A stretch of 64,000 bases of DNA from a bacterium (GTDB lineage: Bacteria; Patescibacteriota; Saccharimonadia; Saccharimonadales; UBA4665). Positions 44,947 to 53,627 of the stretch are shown here, one piece after another. Made by a program: the position numbers and the translations under genes. Below the pieces are notes generated by a model. The model did no database searches. It worked only from the letters and a program-made list of their open reading frames with translations, and was not told where the DNA came from. Numbering within the stretch: the first letter of the stretch is position 1; every line of letters starts with the position of its first letter. The stretch lies in assembly GCA_021811625.1 (NCBI GenBank), contig JAJZNU010000004.1, positions 40,398 to 104,397 on the forward strand, written 5' to 3'.

Positions 44947-45611
44947 GCGGAGTTTTAATAAATTTACTTTTGACTCGAAACACCTACTCACATGTTCAAG
45001 GACTCTATATACTTTGGCGCAGTAGCCTCGCGTCCGCTTATCGTCTGGTTCAGGCAGGAGAAATGACGGTTCAAAAGGTTGGTTCATTCCGTAACAATGC
45101 CCACACGGAGGGAAATCATGTAATCTATTGTCAGGCAGTGAATGGCAGCACGTAAGTATATTTGTAAGCAAGCAAGAATATGCCAAGTTCCAAAACAAAT
45201 AAAGTACTCTTACGATACTACAATCACACTTGGGAGGCACTGGAGATTTTTTGCCTCACCTGTAAACCTAGACCAAGTCGAATTGGTCCCATAAACCAGT
45301 GACCGAAATACAGCATGTCGGCGAGTTGTTTTGTCACATGGAGTTCAAACAGACAAGATCGTTGGCGGTCCAGGCGCAATTACTGGACCAAACCCAATAG
45401 CTGACTGTAGAGTAAAAACTCTATTACCGGGTATTGTTTGGAACTGGTAAGCAACGTTACGGAAGTATTATCATTACGTGGTCTGTAATAACGAAACATC
45501 GGGCGACACTCATTATGGATCAACAATCAGACAATAGCCAACCAATACATGATTTTGCTGAACTCTTTCTTATTCACTATTCCTGATGTGCGTAGAGATA
45601 GCCCAGGTTCT
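44947..45611. other. Gene-poor stretch with two strong hairpins
   Basis: I see no convincing gene; the track ORFs (104 aa minus, 61 aa plus) have no family features. Two perfect inverted repeats stand close together: GGTCCAG/CTGGACC (45367-45389, 9-nt loop) and TAGAGT-AAAA-ACTCTA (45408-45423). They could belong to a structured RNA or be remnants of an inserted element. Confidence 0.4.
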
Positions 45612-47261
45612 TTACCAACTGATTTTTACGTATCCGTCGCTTTGAGAAGAAGTTGAGTAGGAAACACTAGTTGCGCTGCTCGTCGCCCATGAAGAACCGC
45701 CGCCGCCGCCGCCGCTAGCTGCATCCGAGAAAAAAGCCGCTCCGCCGCCGCCGCCGCCTTTGTAGCCGCCGCCGCCACCACCACCATATGCATTGGTCGT
45801 GGAGCCTCCATTTCCGCCCGTACCGTTACTACCATTGCTCCCAGATTGCCCAGAATTTGAAGCAATATACGTCCCACCGGTTCCGTCTGAACTCTGACTG
45901 GCGCCGGTACCGCCATAAGCTCCACCAGACGCAAAATAATATGACACCCAGCCAGAGCCACCATCAGTGCCATTCGGGTTACCACCAGCTCCTCCCACCC
46001 CAGTTGCGCAATAAGCACTACCTCCGCTATTACAGTATCCACTACCGCCACCACCACCGGCTTCCACGACTTCGACCGATCCGTCTAATACCGCCGATGA
46101 GCCTCCGCCTCCAGCCCAAGAACCGTTGCCGCCTTGATGATAGCCGCACCCACCTAAATAATTACCATGTTCGCCCACGTAGACGTTGAGTGTATCTCCG
46201 GGATGGACGGGCACATCCGCATTGACGACGCCACCAAATCCACCAGGAATGTTGCTACTATTAAAGCCGCCATTGGCCTGACCAGTGCCTCCCTGGCCTC
46301 CGACTGCCTCTATATTCACGCTCGTAACGCCCGATGGCACGGTTAACGTTTGTTCAGTACAAGTACTATTAGCTAGAAATGTTTGACTGCCGGGAGGAGG
46401 CGAGGCATCTACCGTAATGCTGCCTCGGCAATAAGTATTCCAAGCCGTTACCCAGAAATAAAAAGTAGTTGTTCCAGTCCCCACTGGCGGAGTGGTTAGA
46501 TTAAAGTTCGCCTGTCCTATAAGCGTGCTTCCGCTACTTACGTTTTGTAGGTTCCCAGCAGCCGGAGAGAAGGAAGATGACGATAAACCAGATGCCGTCC
46601 ACGGCCCCCTATCCACATTGTTAAATTGAAAGGTTGCTGTAGCGGTGTGACTACCGCCACCGGAAAAACTATAAGCCCCTCCGGTGTCGCTTAGGCCTGA
46701 TCCCGCGAGAGAAACGTTGCCACAGACGGGTGCGGTTGACCCATATCCAGGAACCAAGGGAACTTTTGCGGCAACATCGTTCGGATAGAACCGATAGTCT
46801 AAAGAGGTGCTGTCGGTACCTGCACCACCGGCTTTATACCATTGTGCTGTTACTTGTATCTGTGTCCAATCTGCCAAAGGAGAAGTATCGGAAATATATA
46901 TGTGGTAGTTTGGCACTGATGAGTTAGAGGGCTGATTAGACGAATTAAAGTTGCAGGTACTGCTTTGTCCAGGTGTCGTGGAAATAACCCCAGGAGCTGG
47001 CGCACTACTCTCAAGGCAAAAATCATTGTTTGCAGGGGGAGTACCTAGCGTTACGCTTTCGTTACCTACAAGAGCCCGTAGTAATTCGATTTGGGACTGC
47101 ACCAGTTGTAATGCTCCACCTCTTTCCTGTGTTTGAAGCTCAACTGATTGATCAGTGTTGACTCCCGTGAACCCAGCAACCACAATCATACCAATTATGG
47201 AGGTAGCGATAAGCACCTCAACAATCGTATCGCCTTTTTCTGATAGGCTCATAATTTTCAT
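45612..47261 (-). CDS. Giant minor prepilin with Gly-rich C-terminal domain
   Basis: A 549-aa protein. The N-terminus is a prepilin signal (SEKGDTIVEVLIATSIIGMI) in which Asp occupies +1 after Gly and Glu is at +5. Residues 1-190 are closely related to the 580-aa pilin in the main locus (EVLIATSIIGMIVV, NQSVELQTQERGGALQL-type strand, YKAGG.G..SL.YRFYP). From about 320 it becomes a different, Gly-rich domain opened by VPSGVTSVNIEAVGGQGGTG, similar to that of the 1-2549 protein. It is encoded far from, and opposite to, the pilus operon. Likely a pilus-tip or side adhesin. Confidence 0.8.
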   Translation of the reverse strand: MKIMSLSEKGDTIVEVLIATSIIGMIVVAGFTGVNTDQSVELQTQERGGALQLVQSQIELLRALVGNESVTLGTPPANNDFCLESSAPAPGVISTTPGQSSTCNFNSSNQPSNSSVPNYHIYISDTSPLADWTQIQVTAQWYKAGGAGTDSTSLDYRFYPNDVAAKVPLVPGYGSTAPVCGNVSLAGSGLSDTGGAYSFSGGGSHTATATFQFNNVDRGPWTASGLSSSSFSPAAGNLQNVSSGSTLIGQANFNLTTPPVGTGTTTFYFWVTAWNTYCRGSITVDASPPPGSQTFLANSTCTEQTLTVPSGVTSVNIEAVGGQGGTGQANGGFNSSNIPGGFGGVVNADVPVHPGDTLNVYVGEHGNYLGGCGYHQGGNGSWAGGGGSSAVLDGSVEVVEAGGGGGSGYCNSGGSAYCATGVGGAGGNPNGTDGGSGWVSYYFASGGAYGGTGASQSSDGTGGTYIASNSGQSGSNGSNGTGGNGGSTTNAYGGGGGGGYKGGGGGGAAFFSDAASGGGGGGSSWATSSATSVSYSTSSQSDGYVKISW

Positions 47262-47547
47262 ACGGTTATATATTGTTTAATAGTGTGCAGTTAGAGACTT
47301 TCCTCATCTTTATAGTGCTGTTCCATCAGGATGTTTGTGGCGTATAAATTCAAAGTAAAAAACCTTTAGTCGTTGGATTACAACAGATTGACACTGAAGT
47401 GCCTGGAAGTCGTCGGAATTCATCCACATCTTCATAAGTGTACCATGAGCGCTATACTTCTTCGACAACATTCCGAGGGGTAGATTTCGAAAAAACTTAG
47501 AACTAGTCATTAATAGCGTTTTTGAGGTTTTTAATAAAAGGCATACA

Positions 47548-48243
47548 ATGTTTTATATACTTAAGTTATTTGGGAATGAAGTCGGGAGGTTCATTATTAA
47601 TCCACAGGATTCTGGCAATACTTATCCAGGAGTCGTAAAGATCGAGCGGCCAAAAAGAGGGTTTTTACACACCAAAATTGGGTTTGCGATCATTGCGACC
47701 GCAATCGTGATAGTGGTATTTTCGATCTTACTTTTAACACGACCAAATTTACGGGCTACGATTTTTTTTGAGAAATTCAGAACCTATTCGTTGGTGTCTT
47801 CAGGCAACACTTACCACTTGACGTTCTTCAAGGGAGCCACTTTAAAAAAACTGAAGGGTAACCAAGTACTTGTGGCGCCGGCCACTACTCAAGACCCTGT
47901 ACCCGTTTTTATCGGTATATTGCAATTGCCAGAAAAGATTTCACCTCAATATGAAACTTCGTTAACGGCTTGTGCCTCCCCATTCACTTCGATGGCGTTT
48001 AAGACCTTCTTGCCCTTAAATAAATCGACCATTTCGGTGTGTCGGACAAGTAGCGGGGAACAAACTATTGCATATGATGCCGCTTTTATTGTTGGGGCAC
48101 AACCGTACCTAATTAGTATTAGCTCATTTACTCCTAATAGTAGACCCAGTACAGTAACCACGCGCCAAGGCACAATAATCAGCTCAAAAGCTTTGTCCTT
48201 AAACGAACAAGACGCCAAAACAATTATTTCATCTATCCGCTAA
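47548..48243 (+). CDS. Membrane-anchored hypothetical protein
   Basis: A 231-aa protein: about 45 cytoplasmic residues, one membrane helix (IGFAIIATAIVIVVFSILLL), then an extracytoplasmic region with IFFEKFRTYSLVSSGNTYHL TF and ISSFTPNSRPSTVTTRQG. Two cysteines (TACASPF, SVCRTSS) may pair. No family recognised. It is AT-richer than the neighbouring housekeeping genes and sits in the accessory stretch. Confidence 0.6.
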   Translation: MFYILKLFGNEVGRFIINPQDSGNTYPGVVKIERPKRGFLHTKIGFAIIATAIVIVVFSILLLTRPNLRATIFFEKFRTYSLVSSGNTYHLTFFKGATLKKLKGNQVLVAPATTQDPVPVFIGILQLPEKISPQYETSLTACASPFTSMAFKTFLPLNKSTISVCRTSSGEQTIAYDAAFIVGAQPYLISISSFTPNSRPSTVTTRQGTIISSKALSLNEQDAKTIISSIR

Positions 48244-49022
48244 ACTAAGCAAACTATCTAGTGCGGATAGTATTGCACTTATGCTGCCTTACGCAGATAG
48301 CCAAAAGGTCTAGAAAGTGGATGAAAGAGATACGTTGCTCGACAAGAGTTAACTACTCTTAGATATGTACTATTAGCCGCTAGCTTTCTTTTCGGCGGTG
48401 CCTTTAAAAACGGAGATGGATCAAGTGTGTCATCCCCCTACAACCCAGAAGTATTCGACAATTGTTAGTGCCGGAAATACTTGTTAACGTCTAGACCGCG
48501 TCAGCCTAGAATAGCCTAAGTTTATTGGCACATGTACTGGGTCTCCGAGAAGCGCGTTTATAGAACCAGCTTTATCAACAAAATTGTCCACAGCAGTCAA
48601 TAGGCTAACCCACTCAAAAAAGTATGTTTTTTAATAATGTCTGGCTGACAGGGTTACAGAGGAGGTTGGTAGGGATAAGTGTTAGCACCTCGGTCAGCAT
48701 TATGTACTGGTTGGTGATGAGCAAGAACAAGAAGCTATGAATATAATCCGACACTACGCTTCTGTCTATGTATAAGTATGCGCGAATTTTAACTAAGGAG
48801 ATAGTCCGCGACAACCATTAAATGACCGCTAGCCTGCACAGGCTATCCGTTCAGAATATGATGATGTGGTTCAGCTATTCCCAGAAAAAGCTGGGTTCGG
48901 CTTAGCCCGTTAAGCGCTTAGAGCCCGAAACGGTGGCTATTTAGTAACGCGGAGCGTTAGTTAAAGAAGCGACCACAAAAACGCTCATGAGCTCGATATC
49001 TGGACTTGTGGTGTTTCGCTTA
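48244..49022. other. Gene-poor stretch before the pilus locus
   Basis: No supported gene. The 66-aa minus ORF (48614-48814) has no family features. A short reading frame around 48847-48906 (IRSEYDDVVQLFPEKAGFGL) ends at a stop and may be a pseudogene scrap. Weak hairpins occur (AAGAGT/ACTCTT near 48350, CCCAG/CTGGG near 48880). Confidence 0.35.
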
Positions 49023-49031
49023 TGGTATAAT
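49023..49031 (+). promoter_or_regulatory. Extended -10 of the pilus operon
   Basis: TGGTATAAT ends 9 nt before the pilM ATG; the same TATGGTATAAT string precedes the 57551 pseudopilin gene. Confidence 0.6.
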
Positions 49032-49040
49032 CGAAACAAT

Positions 49041-50078
49041 ATGAGTTTGCTGAGTGGGACCAACGATTTCTTTAGCCTGGACATCGGTACAACTGCCGTC
49101 AGAGTTGTTCAGCTTCGCGGCACAGGAGTTATGAAGTCGCTGGTGAAATATGCCTATGTCCCGCTAAACTCGACTGTCGCTCTTAGCGATGCCAAGACAG
49201 ATCAACAGGCTCTGGCAAAAACAATCGGTGAGTTACTTAAGCAGGCCGATATAGCAACAAAAGATGTCGCGGTTGGTATACCTTCGCAAAAAGTATTTAC
49301 CACCGTGGTTGATGTGGATCGTCTTAGTAAAGATGAACTTAACAAATCCATCCACTATCAGGCGGATGCCTTGATTCCGACACCTATAAGTGATTCTAAG
49401 ATAGATTGGGCTCTGTTGGGGGACTCGCCTAAAGACAAGACTAAGCTCGAGATACTCCTATCCAGCGTGACCAACAGTTTTATAGAGCAGCGCCTAGACA
49501 TGCTGGAATCAATCGGTTTGAATGTTATAGCTTTCGAACCAGACAATCTGGCAGTAACGAGGGCTATGGTAGCCAACGGCGCCACACTGCCGCAAATGGT
49601 TATCGACATTGCCAGTCGTAGCACCGATTTGGTTATAACGATGAATGGTGCGCCGCGACTAACAAGAGCGATACCGACCGGTACCGAGTCAATAGTTAAG
49701 GCGGCTGCCCAAAACCTCAACATCGACAACAAGCAAGCCCAACAATTTGTATTTAAATTTGGAATGGCCAAGGATAAGCTTGAAGGGCAAGTGTATCAGG
49801 CGATCCTGAGTACCGTAGAGTTGTTGACCAGTGAGATTGAAAAGTCCATTAAATTCTTCCAGGCTCGTTACGTCGGTTCTAAACTTGACCGGATCATAGT
49901 CACCGGAGGGGCATCGGTTTTGCCCGAGTTCCCTCTATACATTGCCAACAAATTCGGACTGAACGTCGAAATCGGTAATGCCTGGAGGAATGTCGCCTTT
50001 GCGCCCGAGCGACAGAATGAACTCCTAGCTATATCTAATCATTTTGGTGTGGCGGTCGGGCTGGCGGAGAGGGTATGA
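49041..50078 (+). CDS. pilM: Type IV pilus assembly protein PilM
   Basis: A 345-aa actin-like ATPase. The start is moved from 48987 to the ATG at 49041, just after the promoter, giving MSLLSGTNDFFSLDIGTTAV. Family features are LDIGTTAVRVVQL, VAVGIPSQKVFTTVVDVD, IDIASRSTDLVITMNG and IIVTGGASVLPEFPLYIANK. It binds the cytoplasmic end of PilN and links the alignment complex to the motor. The stop overlaps pilN (ATGA). Confidence 0.92.
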   Translation: MSLLSGTNDFFSLDIGTTAVRVVQLRGTGVMKSLVKYAYVPLNSTVALSDAKTDQQALAKTIGELLKQADIATKDVAVGIPSQKVFTTVVDVDRLSKDELNKSIHYQADALIPTPISDSKIDWALLGDSPKDKTKLEILLSSVTNSFIEQRLDMLESIGLNVIAFEPDNLAVTRAMVANGATLPQMVIDIASRSTDLVITMNGAPRLTRAIPTGTESIVKAAAQNLNIDNKQAQQFVFKFGMAKDKLEGQVYQAILSTVELLTSEIEKSIKFFQARYVGSKLDRIIVTGGASVLPEFPLYIANKFGLNVEIGNAWRNVAFAPERQNELLAISNHFGVAVGLAERV

Positions 50079-50767
50079 TACAGTTTAACCTTTTGCCGGA
50101 CGTAAAATTGGCCTATATCAAGGCTAAACGCATCGAGCACCTGGCTGTTACAATCTCCGGAGCTGTCATTATAGCAAGTGCGGTCGTACTTATCGCCATG
50201 TTCAGTATTGTTGATGGACTGCAAAAGCATAGTCTTAACAGCGTCAACAATGATATCGCTAAGTATGAAGCACAGATTAAATCAACTCCATCGCTCAACA
50301 AGCTCCTTACTATTCAGAACCAATTGAACACACTGCCTAAACTGGATGCTCAAAAACCGGTTGCCAGTAGGATCTTCGACTATATTTCTCAACTAACACC
50401 TCAGCAGGTCGACCTGAGCACCCTGAACCTTGATTTTTCTAAGCATACTATAACTATTTCCGGTAAGGCTGATTCGTTGAGTACAATCGATCAATTTGTA
50501 GACACGCTGAAATTTACGACCTATAACATCTCAGGGTTATCGAGCAATCCTCATGCCTTTTCAAGTGTAGTCCTGTCAAGCTTCGGGAGCACCAGCCAAA
50601 GCTCAAGCTTTAGCATTACAGCTAATTTTGACCCTGTCATATTCAGCGAGGCAAACAATACACCACAGTTGACAGTGCCTAATGAGGTTACTACGCGATC
50701 CAGATCTTCCCAAGAACTACCGTTATTTACCGGTAATAATAATCCTAATACCCCGACAGTCCCGTAG
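50075..50767 (+). CDS. pilN: PilN-like inner-membrane alignment protein
   Basis: A 230-aa protein opening MIQFNLLPDVKLAYIKAKRI, the conserved 'INLLP' PilN peptide that docks on PilM. One membrane helix follows (AVTISGAVIIASAVVLIAMF), then a coiled coil and a ferredoxin-like domain (SRIFDYISQLTPQQVDLSTL ... TITISGKADSLSTIDQFVDT). The C-terminal 40 residues are a disordered extension. Coupled to pilM and pilO. Confidence 0.88.
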   Translation: MIQFNLLPDVKLAYIKAKRIEHLAVTISGAVIIASAVVLIAMFSIVDGLQKHSLNSVNNDIAKYEAQIKSTPSLNKLLTIQNQLNTLPKLDAQKPVASRIFDYISQLTPQQVDLSTLNLDFSKHTITISGKADSLSTIDQFVDTLKFTTYNISGLSSNPHAFSSVVLSSFGSTSQSSSFSITANFDPVIFSEANNTPQLTVPNEVTTRSRSSQELPLFTGNNNPNTPTVP

Positions 50768-50777
50768 GAGACAGCAT

Positions 50778-51455
50778 ATGGCATTAAGCAAAAAACCTTC
50801 ACTCAAGCAGAATTCTGTCGACAAGCTTAACAGGCAAATAGTTATTATTATTGGAGTAGCTGTGTTTGCGGCAGTCTTTACACTTGTTGCTTCCAAAACG
50901 CTACTTGGCCAATATGAGTACCAGAAGCGTGTTATAGATGCCAAACATATCGCTGACTTGCAGTTGAAGGCTAACGCCGCAACGGTTGATCAGCTAGTGG
51001 TTTCATATAAAAATTTCATCAATACTTCCAAGAATGTTCTGGGAGGAAATACTTCAGGGAACGGACAAAACGATGGCAATAACGCCGAGATTGTTCTTGA
51101 TGCTCTGCCAAGTCAGTATGATTTCCCGGGTTTTATTAGCAGTCTAGAGAATCTACTATCTAACCCCGCATATACCATTAATAATATATCCGGTACCGAC
51201 AATGCCCTGACTCAGCAGGCTAGTCCCCCTGGCACCAGTACAACGGCCGTACAGATACCATTTCAGATCAATGCTACAGGATCTTATGCGTCAATACAGC
51301 AGATGATTCAAACGTTGCAAGCTTCAATTAGGCCTATCGTGATACAAACGCTTGATCTGTCGGGTAATGATACTAGTCTGACGGCCGCGATATCTGCCTA
51401 TACCTACTATCAACCTGGAGTAGTATATTCAATTCAAAGTGAGGTAGTTAAATGA
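50778..51455 (+). CDS. pilO: PilO-like inner-membrane alignment protein
   Basis: A 225-aa protein. I choose ATG 50778, with TAGGAG just upstream overlapping the pilN stop; the track's longer frame runs back through pilN. It has one membrane helix (RQIVIIIGVAVFAAVFTLVA), a coiled coil and a ferredoxin-like domain (YDFPGFISSLENLLSNPAYT, QINATGSYASIQQMIQTLQA). It pairs with PilN. The stop overlaps the next start. Confidence 0.85.
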   Translation: MALSKKPSLKQNSVDKLNRQIVIIIGVAVFAAVFTLVASKTLLGQYEYQKRVIDAKHIADLQLKANAATVDQLVVSYKNFINTSKNVLGGNTSGNGQNDGNNAEIVLDALPSQYDFPGFISSLENLLSNPAYTINNISGTDNALTQQASPPGTSTTAVQIPFQINATGSYASIQQMIQTLQASIRPIVIQTLDLSGNDTSLTAAISAYTYYQPGVVYSIQSEVVK

Positions 51456-51706
51456 AACAAAATGATGTCGCAGTCATCATTGGAGTGGGGCTTTTAAGTG
51501 CCATAGTGTCGATTATCCTTGCCGGTAAAATAATTACAACCCCAGCTAACAGGCAACAACAGGTCGAGGTAGTACAACCCATCAGCACCCAATTCAGTAA
51601 ACCCGATCCTAAGTATTTTAACTCTGCCGCAATTGACCCGACCAAGGTCATTCACATATCCAGTAACTCCAATAACACCCCATTTAACTCTCCAACCGGG
51701 CAGTAG
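51452..51706 (+). CDS. Small membrane protein in the PilP position
   Basis: An 84-aa protein with an N-terminal helix (VAVIIGVGLLSAIVSIILAG) and a ~55-residue polar tail (FSKPDPKYFNSAAIDPTK). It occupies the place of pilP after pilO. Without an outer membrane, a full PilP/PilQ is not needed, so this may be a reduced analogue. Overlaps pilO by ATGA. Confidence 0.65.
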   Translation: MKQNDVAVIIGVGLLSAIVSIILAGKIITTPANRQQQVEVVQPISTQFSKPDPKYFNSAAIDPTKVIHISSNSNNTPFNSPTGQ

Positions 51707-51721
51707 TCAAAGGACTAATCG

Positions 51722-53527
51722 ATGAGCGTATTATCTGCCTCTACCCAGCAGAAAGTCGAAGATACTCTGATCCGCCGGCGGTTTTTAACTGCCGATGAAT
51801 TAGTCCGTCTAAAAGATGAGGCGGCCAAGAAGCACGTCCCATTCATGAGTCTATTAGTTAGCGAAGGACATGTAGATAATGAACAACTTGCTCACCTAAC
51901 CGCGGATGCCAATGGGCTGCCGTATGTAAACCTACTGAAAGCCAGAATCGCACCGGCCATCCTAGACCTTCTCTCTGAGGATATTGCCGAGAGATATATG
52001 GCGGTGCCTTTGGGAGAGATGCAACATCGACTGGTCGTTGCTATGCTTGATGCCGATAACGTTCAGGCAGTCGATTTCTTGAGCAATAAGATCGGACGCC
52101 CCCTAAAGGTCTATGCGGCTAGCGAGGAGGGTATCCGTCAGGTACTTAAGCAGTATCAACTACAACTTACTCAAGCCGAAGTGGGTGAGTTGAAAGCTAT
52201 GGAAGTTGCCGATCAAGCGCCCGTACAAAACAAAAAAAACCGTGGACTTTCATTGGCTAACGAACAAAATATCAAGACCATCGTTCAGGACTCACCTATA
52301 AGTAAAGCTCTATCAACCATATTGGAGTATGCTGCGAAGAACCGAGCCAGTGATGTGCACATCGAGCCATTGGAAAAAAGCCTGAAAATACGCTGTCGAA
52401 TAGACGGTGTTCTTAGGGAGATTATGGAACTACCCAAGTCTACCGAGCCGCCACTAATTTCTCGTATCAAAATTCTGTCTAACCTTAAGATTGACGAACA
52501 TCGTATCCCGCAGGACGGACAATCAACTCTCCGTCTGGGAGATAATGAGATTGATCTTCGTATCGCTATTGCTCCGGTAGTTTGGGGAGAGCAAGTTGTC
52601 ATACGACTTTTGGATAAGGGCGGTACTAGCCTGAAGTTGGAGGATATGGGTTACATTGGTCGTCCGCTACGAACCATTCGCAGTGCACTAACTCAGACCT
52701 CGGGCATGATTCTGACGAGTGGTCCTACCGGTTCGGGTAAGTCCACCTCTCTTTATGCGCTTCTTAAGGAAGTCAACAACGACTCAATCAATATAGTGAC
52801 GCTTGAAGATCCTGTTGAATACAAGATGCCCGGAATCAACCAGATCCAGGTTAATAATGAAGTCGGTCTGACGTTTGCGACCGGATTACGTTCGATACTT
52901 CGGCAAGACCCTAACATTATTATGGTGGGTGAGATTCGCGATAGAGAAACGGCTGAGTTGGCTGTTCAGTCTGCCTTGACTGGACACTTGGTTTTCAGCA
53001 CGCTTCACACCAATTCGGCGGCCGGGATTTTGCCTCGATTGCTGGATATGGGCGTTGAGCCGTTTCTGATCGCTTCTACCGTCCGCACCGTAATTGGTCA
53101 GCGCCTGGTTCGAAGGATTGGACCGGAACATGAAACATACCAATCTACTCCCGTAGAAGCGGCGAGCATAAAAGAAACGGTCGGGCACTTATTACCGGTC
53201 AACGAAGAAGAGCAGAAGAAGCTGGCCATAGACCTTGGATTCGAAAACTTGCCTCTTCAGGGCCAAAGCGCTTATACTTTAACCAAGGGTATCGATAGTA
53301 TCGATACTCCGGAGGGTTATAAAGGACGGCTGGGACTATACGAGGTATTCACGGTCTCCGAACAAATCCAAGAGCTTATTCTGAAACGGGCCACATCAGC
53401 GGAAATTCAAGCTGAAGCCCAGAAGCAGGGTATGGTGACGATGCGCGAAGATGGTTACCTTAAAGCGCTGGCGGGACTCACTACTATAGGTGAAGCCAAC
53501 AGAGTAGCAGCGGCGGACAATGCCTAA
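51722..53527 (+). CDS. pilB: Type IV pilus extension ATPase PilB
   Basis: A 601-aa protein. The N-terminal MshEN/T2SSE_N domain (1-150) is followed by the motor. Walker A is TSGPTGSGKST near 334, the Asp box VTLEDPVEYKMPGINQIQVN, Walker B IIMVGEIRDRETAELAVQSA and the His box GHLVFSTLHTNSAAG. The tetracysteine zinc site of usual PilB (RRxCPxC...C..C) is absent: the sequence reads VRRIGPEHETY. It drives pilin polymerisation. Confidence 0.95.
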   Translation: MSVLSASTQQKVEDTLIRRRFLTADELVRLKDEAAKKHVPFMSLLVSEGHVDNEQLAHLTADANGLPYVNLLKARIAPAILDLLSEDIAERYMAVPLGEMQHRLVVAMLDADNVQAVDFLSNKIGRPLKVYAASEEGIRQVLKQYQLQLTQAEVGELKAMEVADQAPVQNKKNRGLSLANEQNIKTIVQDSPISKALSTILEYAAKNRASDVHIEPLEKSLKIRCRIDGVLREIMELPKSTEPPLISRIKILSNLKIDEHRIPQDGQSTLRLGDNEIDLRIAIAPVVWGEQVVIRLLDKGGTSLKLEDMGYIGRPLRTIRSALTQTSGMILTSGPTGSGKSTSLYALLKEVNNDSINIVTLEDPVEYKMPGINQIQVNNEVGLTFATGLRSILRQDPNIIMVGEIRDRETAELAVQSALTGHLVFSTLHTNSAAGILPRLLDMGVEPFLIASTVRTVIGQRLVRRIGPEHETYQSTPVEAASIKETVGHLLPVNEEEQKKLAIDLGFENLPLQGQSAYTLTKGIDSIDTPEGYKGRLGLYEVFTVSEQIQELILKRATSAEIQAEAQKQGMVTMREDGYLKALAGLTTIGEANRVAAADNA

Positions 53528-53528
53528 A

Positions 53529-53627
53529 ATGGAAACAATAACAGAGAAGTACAAACGGGAAAAAAGGGTGGAACAAATTTATACAGCGATCAGCACTTAC
53601 CGTAGGACTCCAGGAGGTGACTACTGA
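53529..53627 (+). CDS. Possible 32-aa coupling peptide between pilB and pilT
   Basis: ATG one base after the pilB stop; the frame METITEKYKREKRVEQIYTA... ends in TGA, which overlaps the pilT ATG (TGATG). The pilT ribosome-binding site (CAGGAGGTGA) lies inside it. No ribosome-binding site of its own, so translation would depend on coupling from pilB. It may be chance. Confidence 0.35.
   Translation: METITEKYKREKRVEQIYTAISTYRRTPGGDY

Noticed and set aside
44926-45240. 104-aa minus and 61-aa plus ORFs upstream of the antitoxin
   Set aside because: No family features or ribosome-binding sites; they overlap each other and the antitoxin promoter.
47310-47510. 66-aa minus-strand ORF
   Set aside because: No recognisable domain, signal or ribosome-binding site; a real tiny gene cannot be excluded.
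48614-48814. 66-aa minus-strand ORF in the gap before pilM
   Set aside because: Low-complexity hydrophobic reading without start signals; treated as chance.
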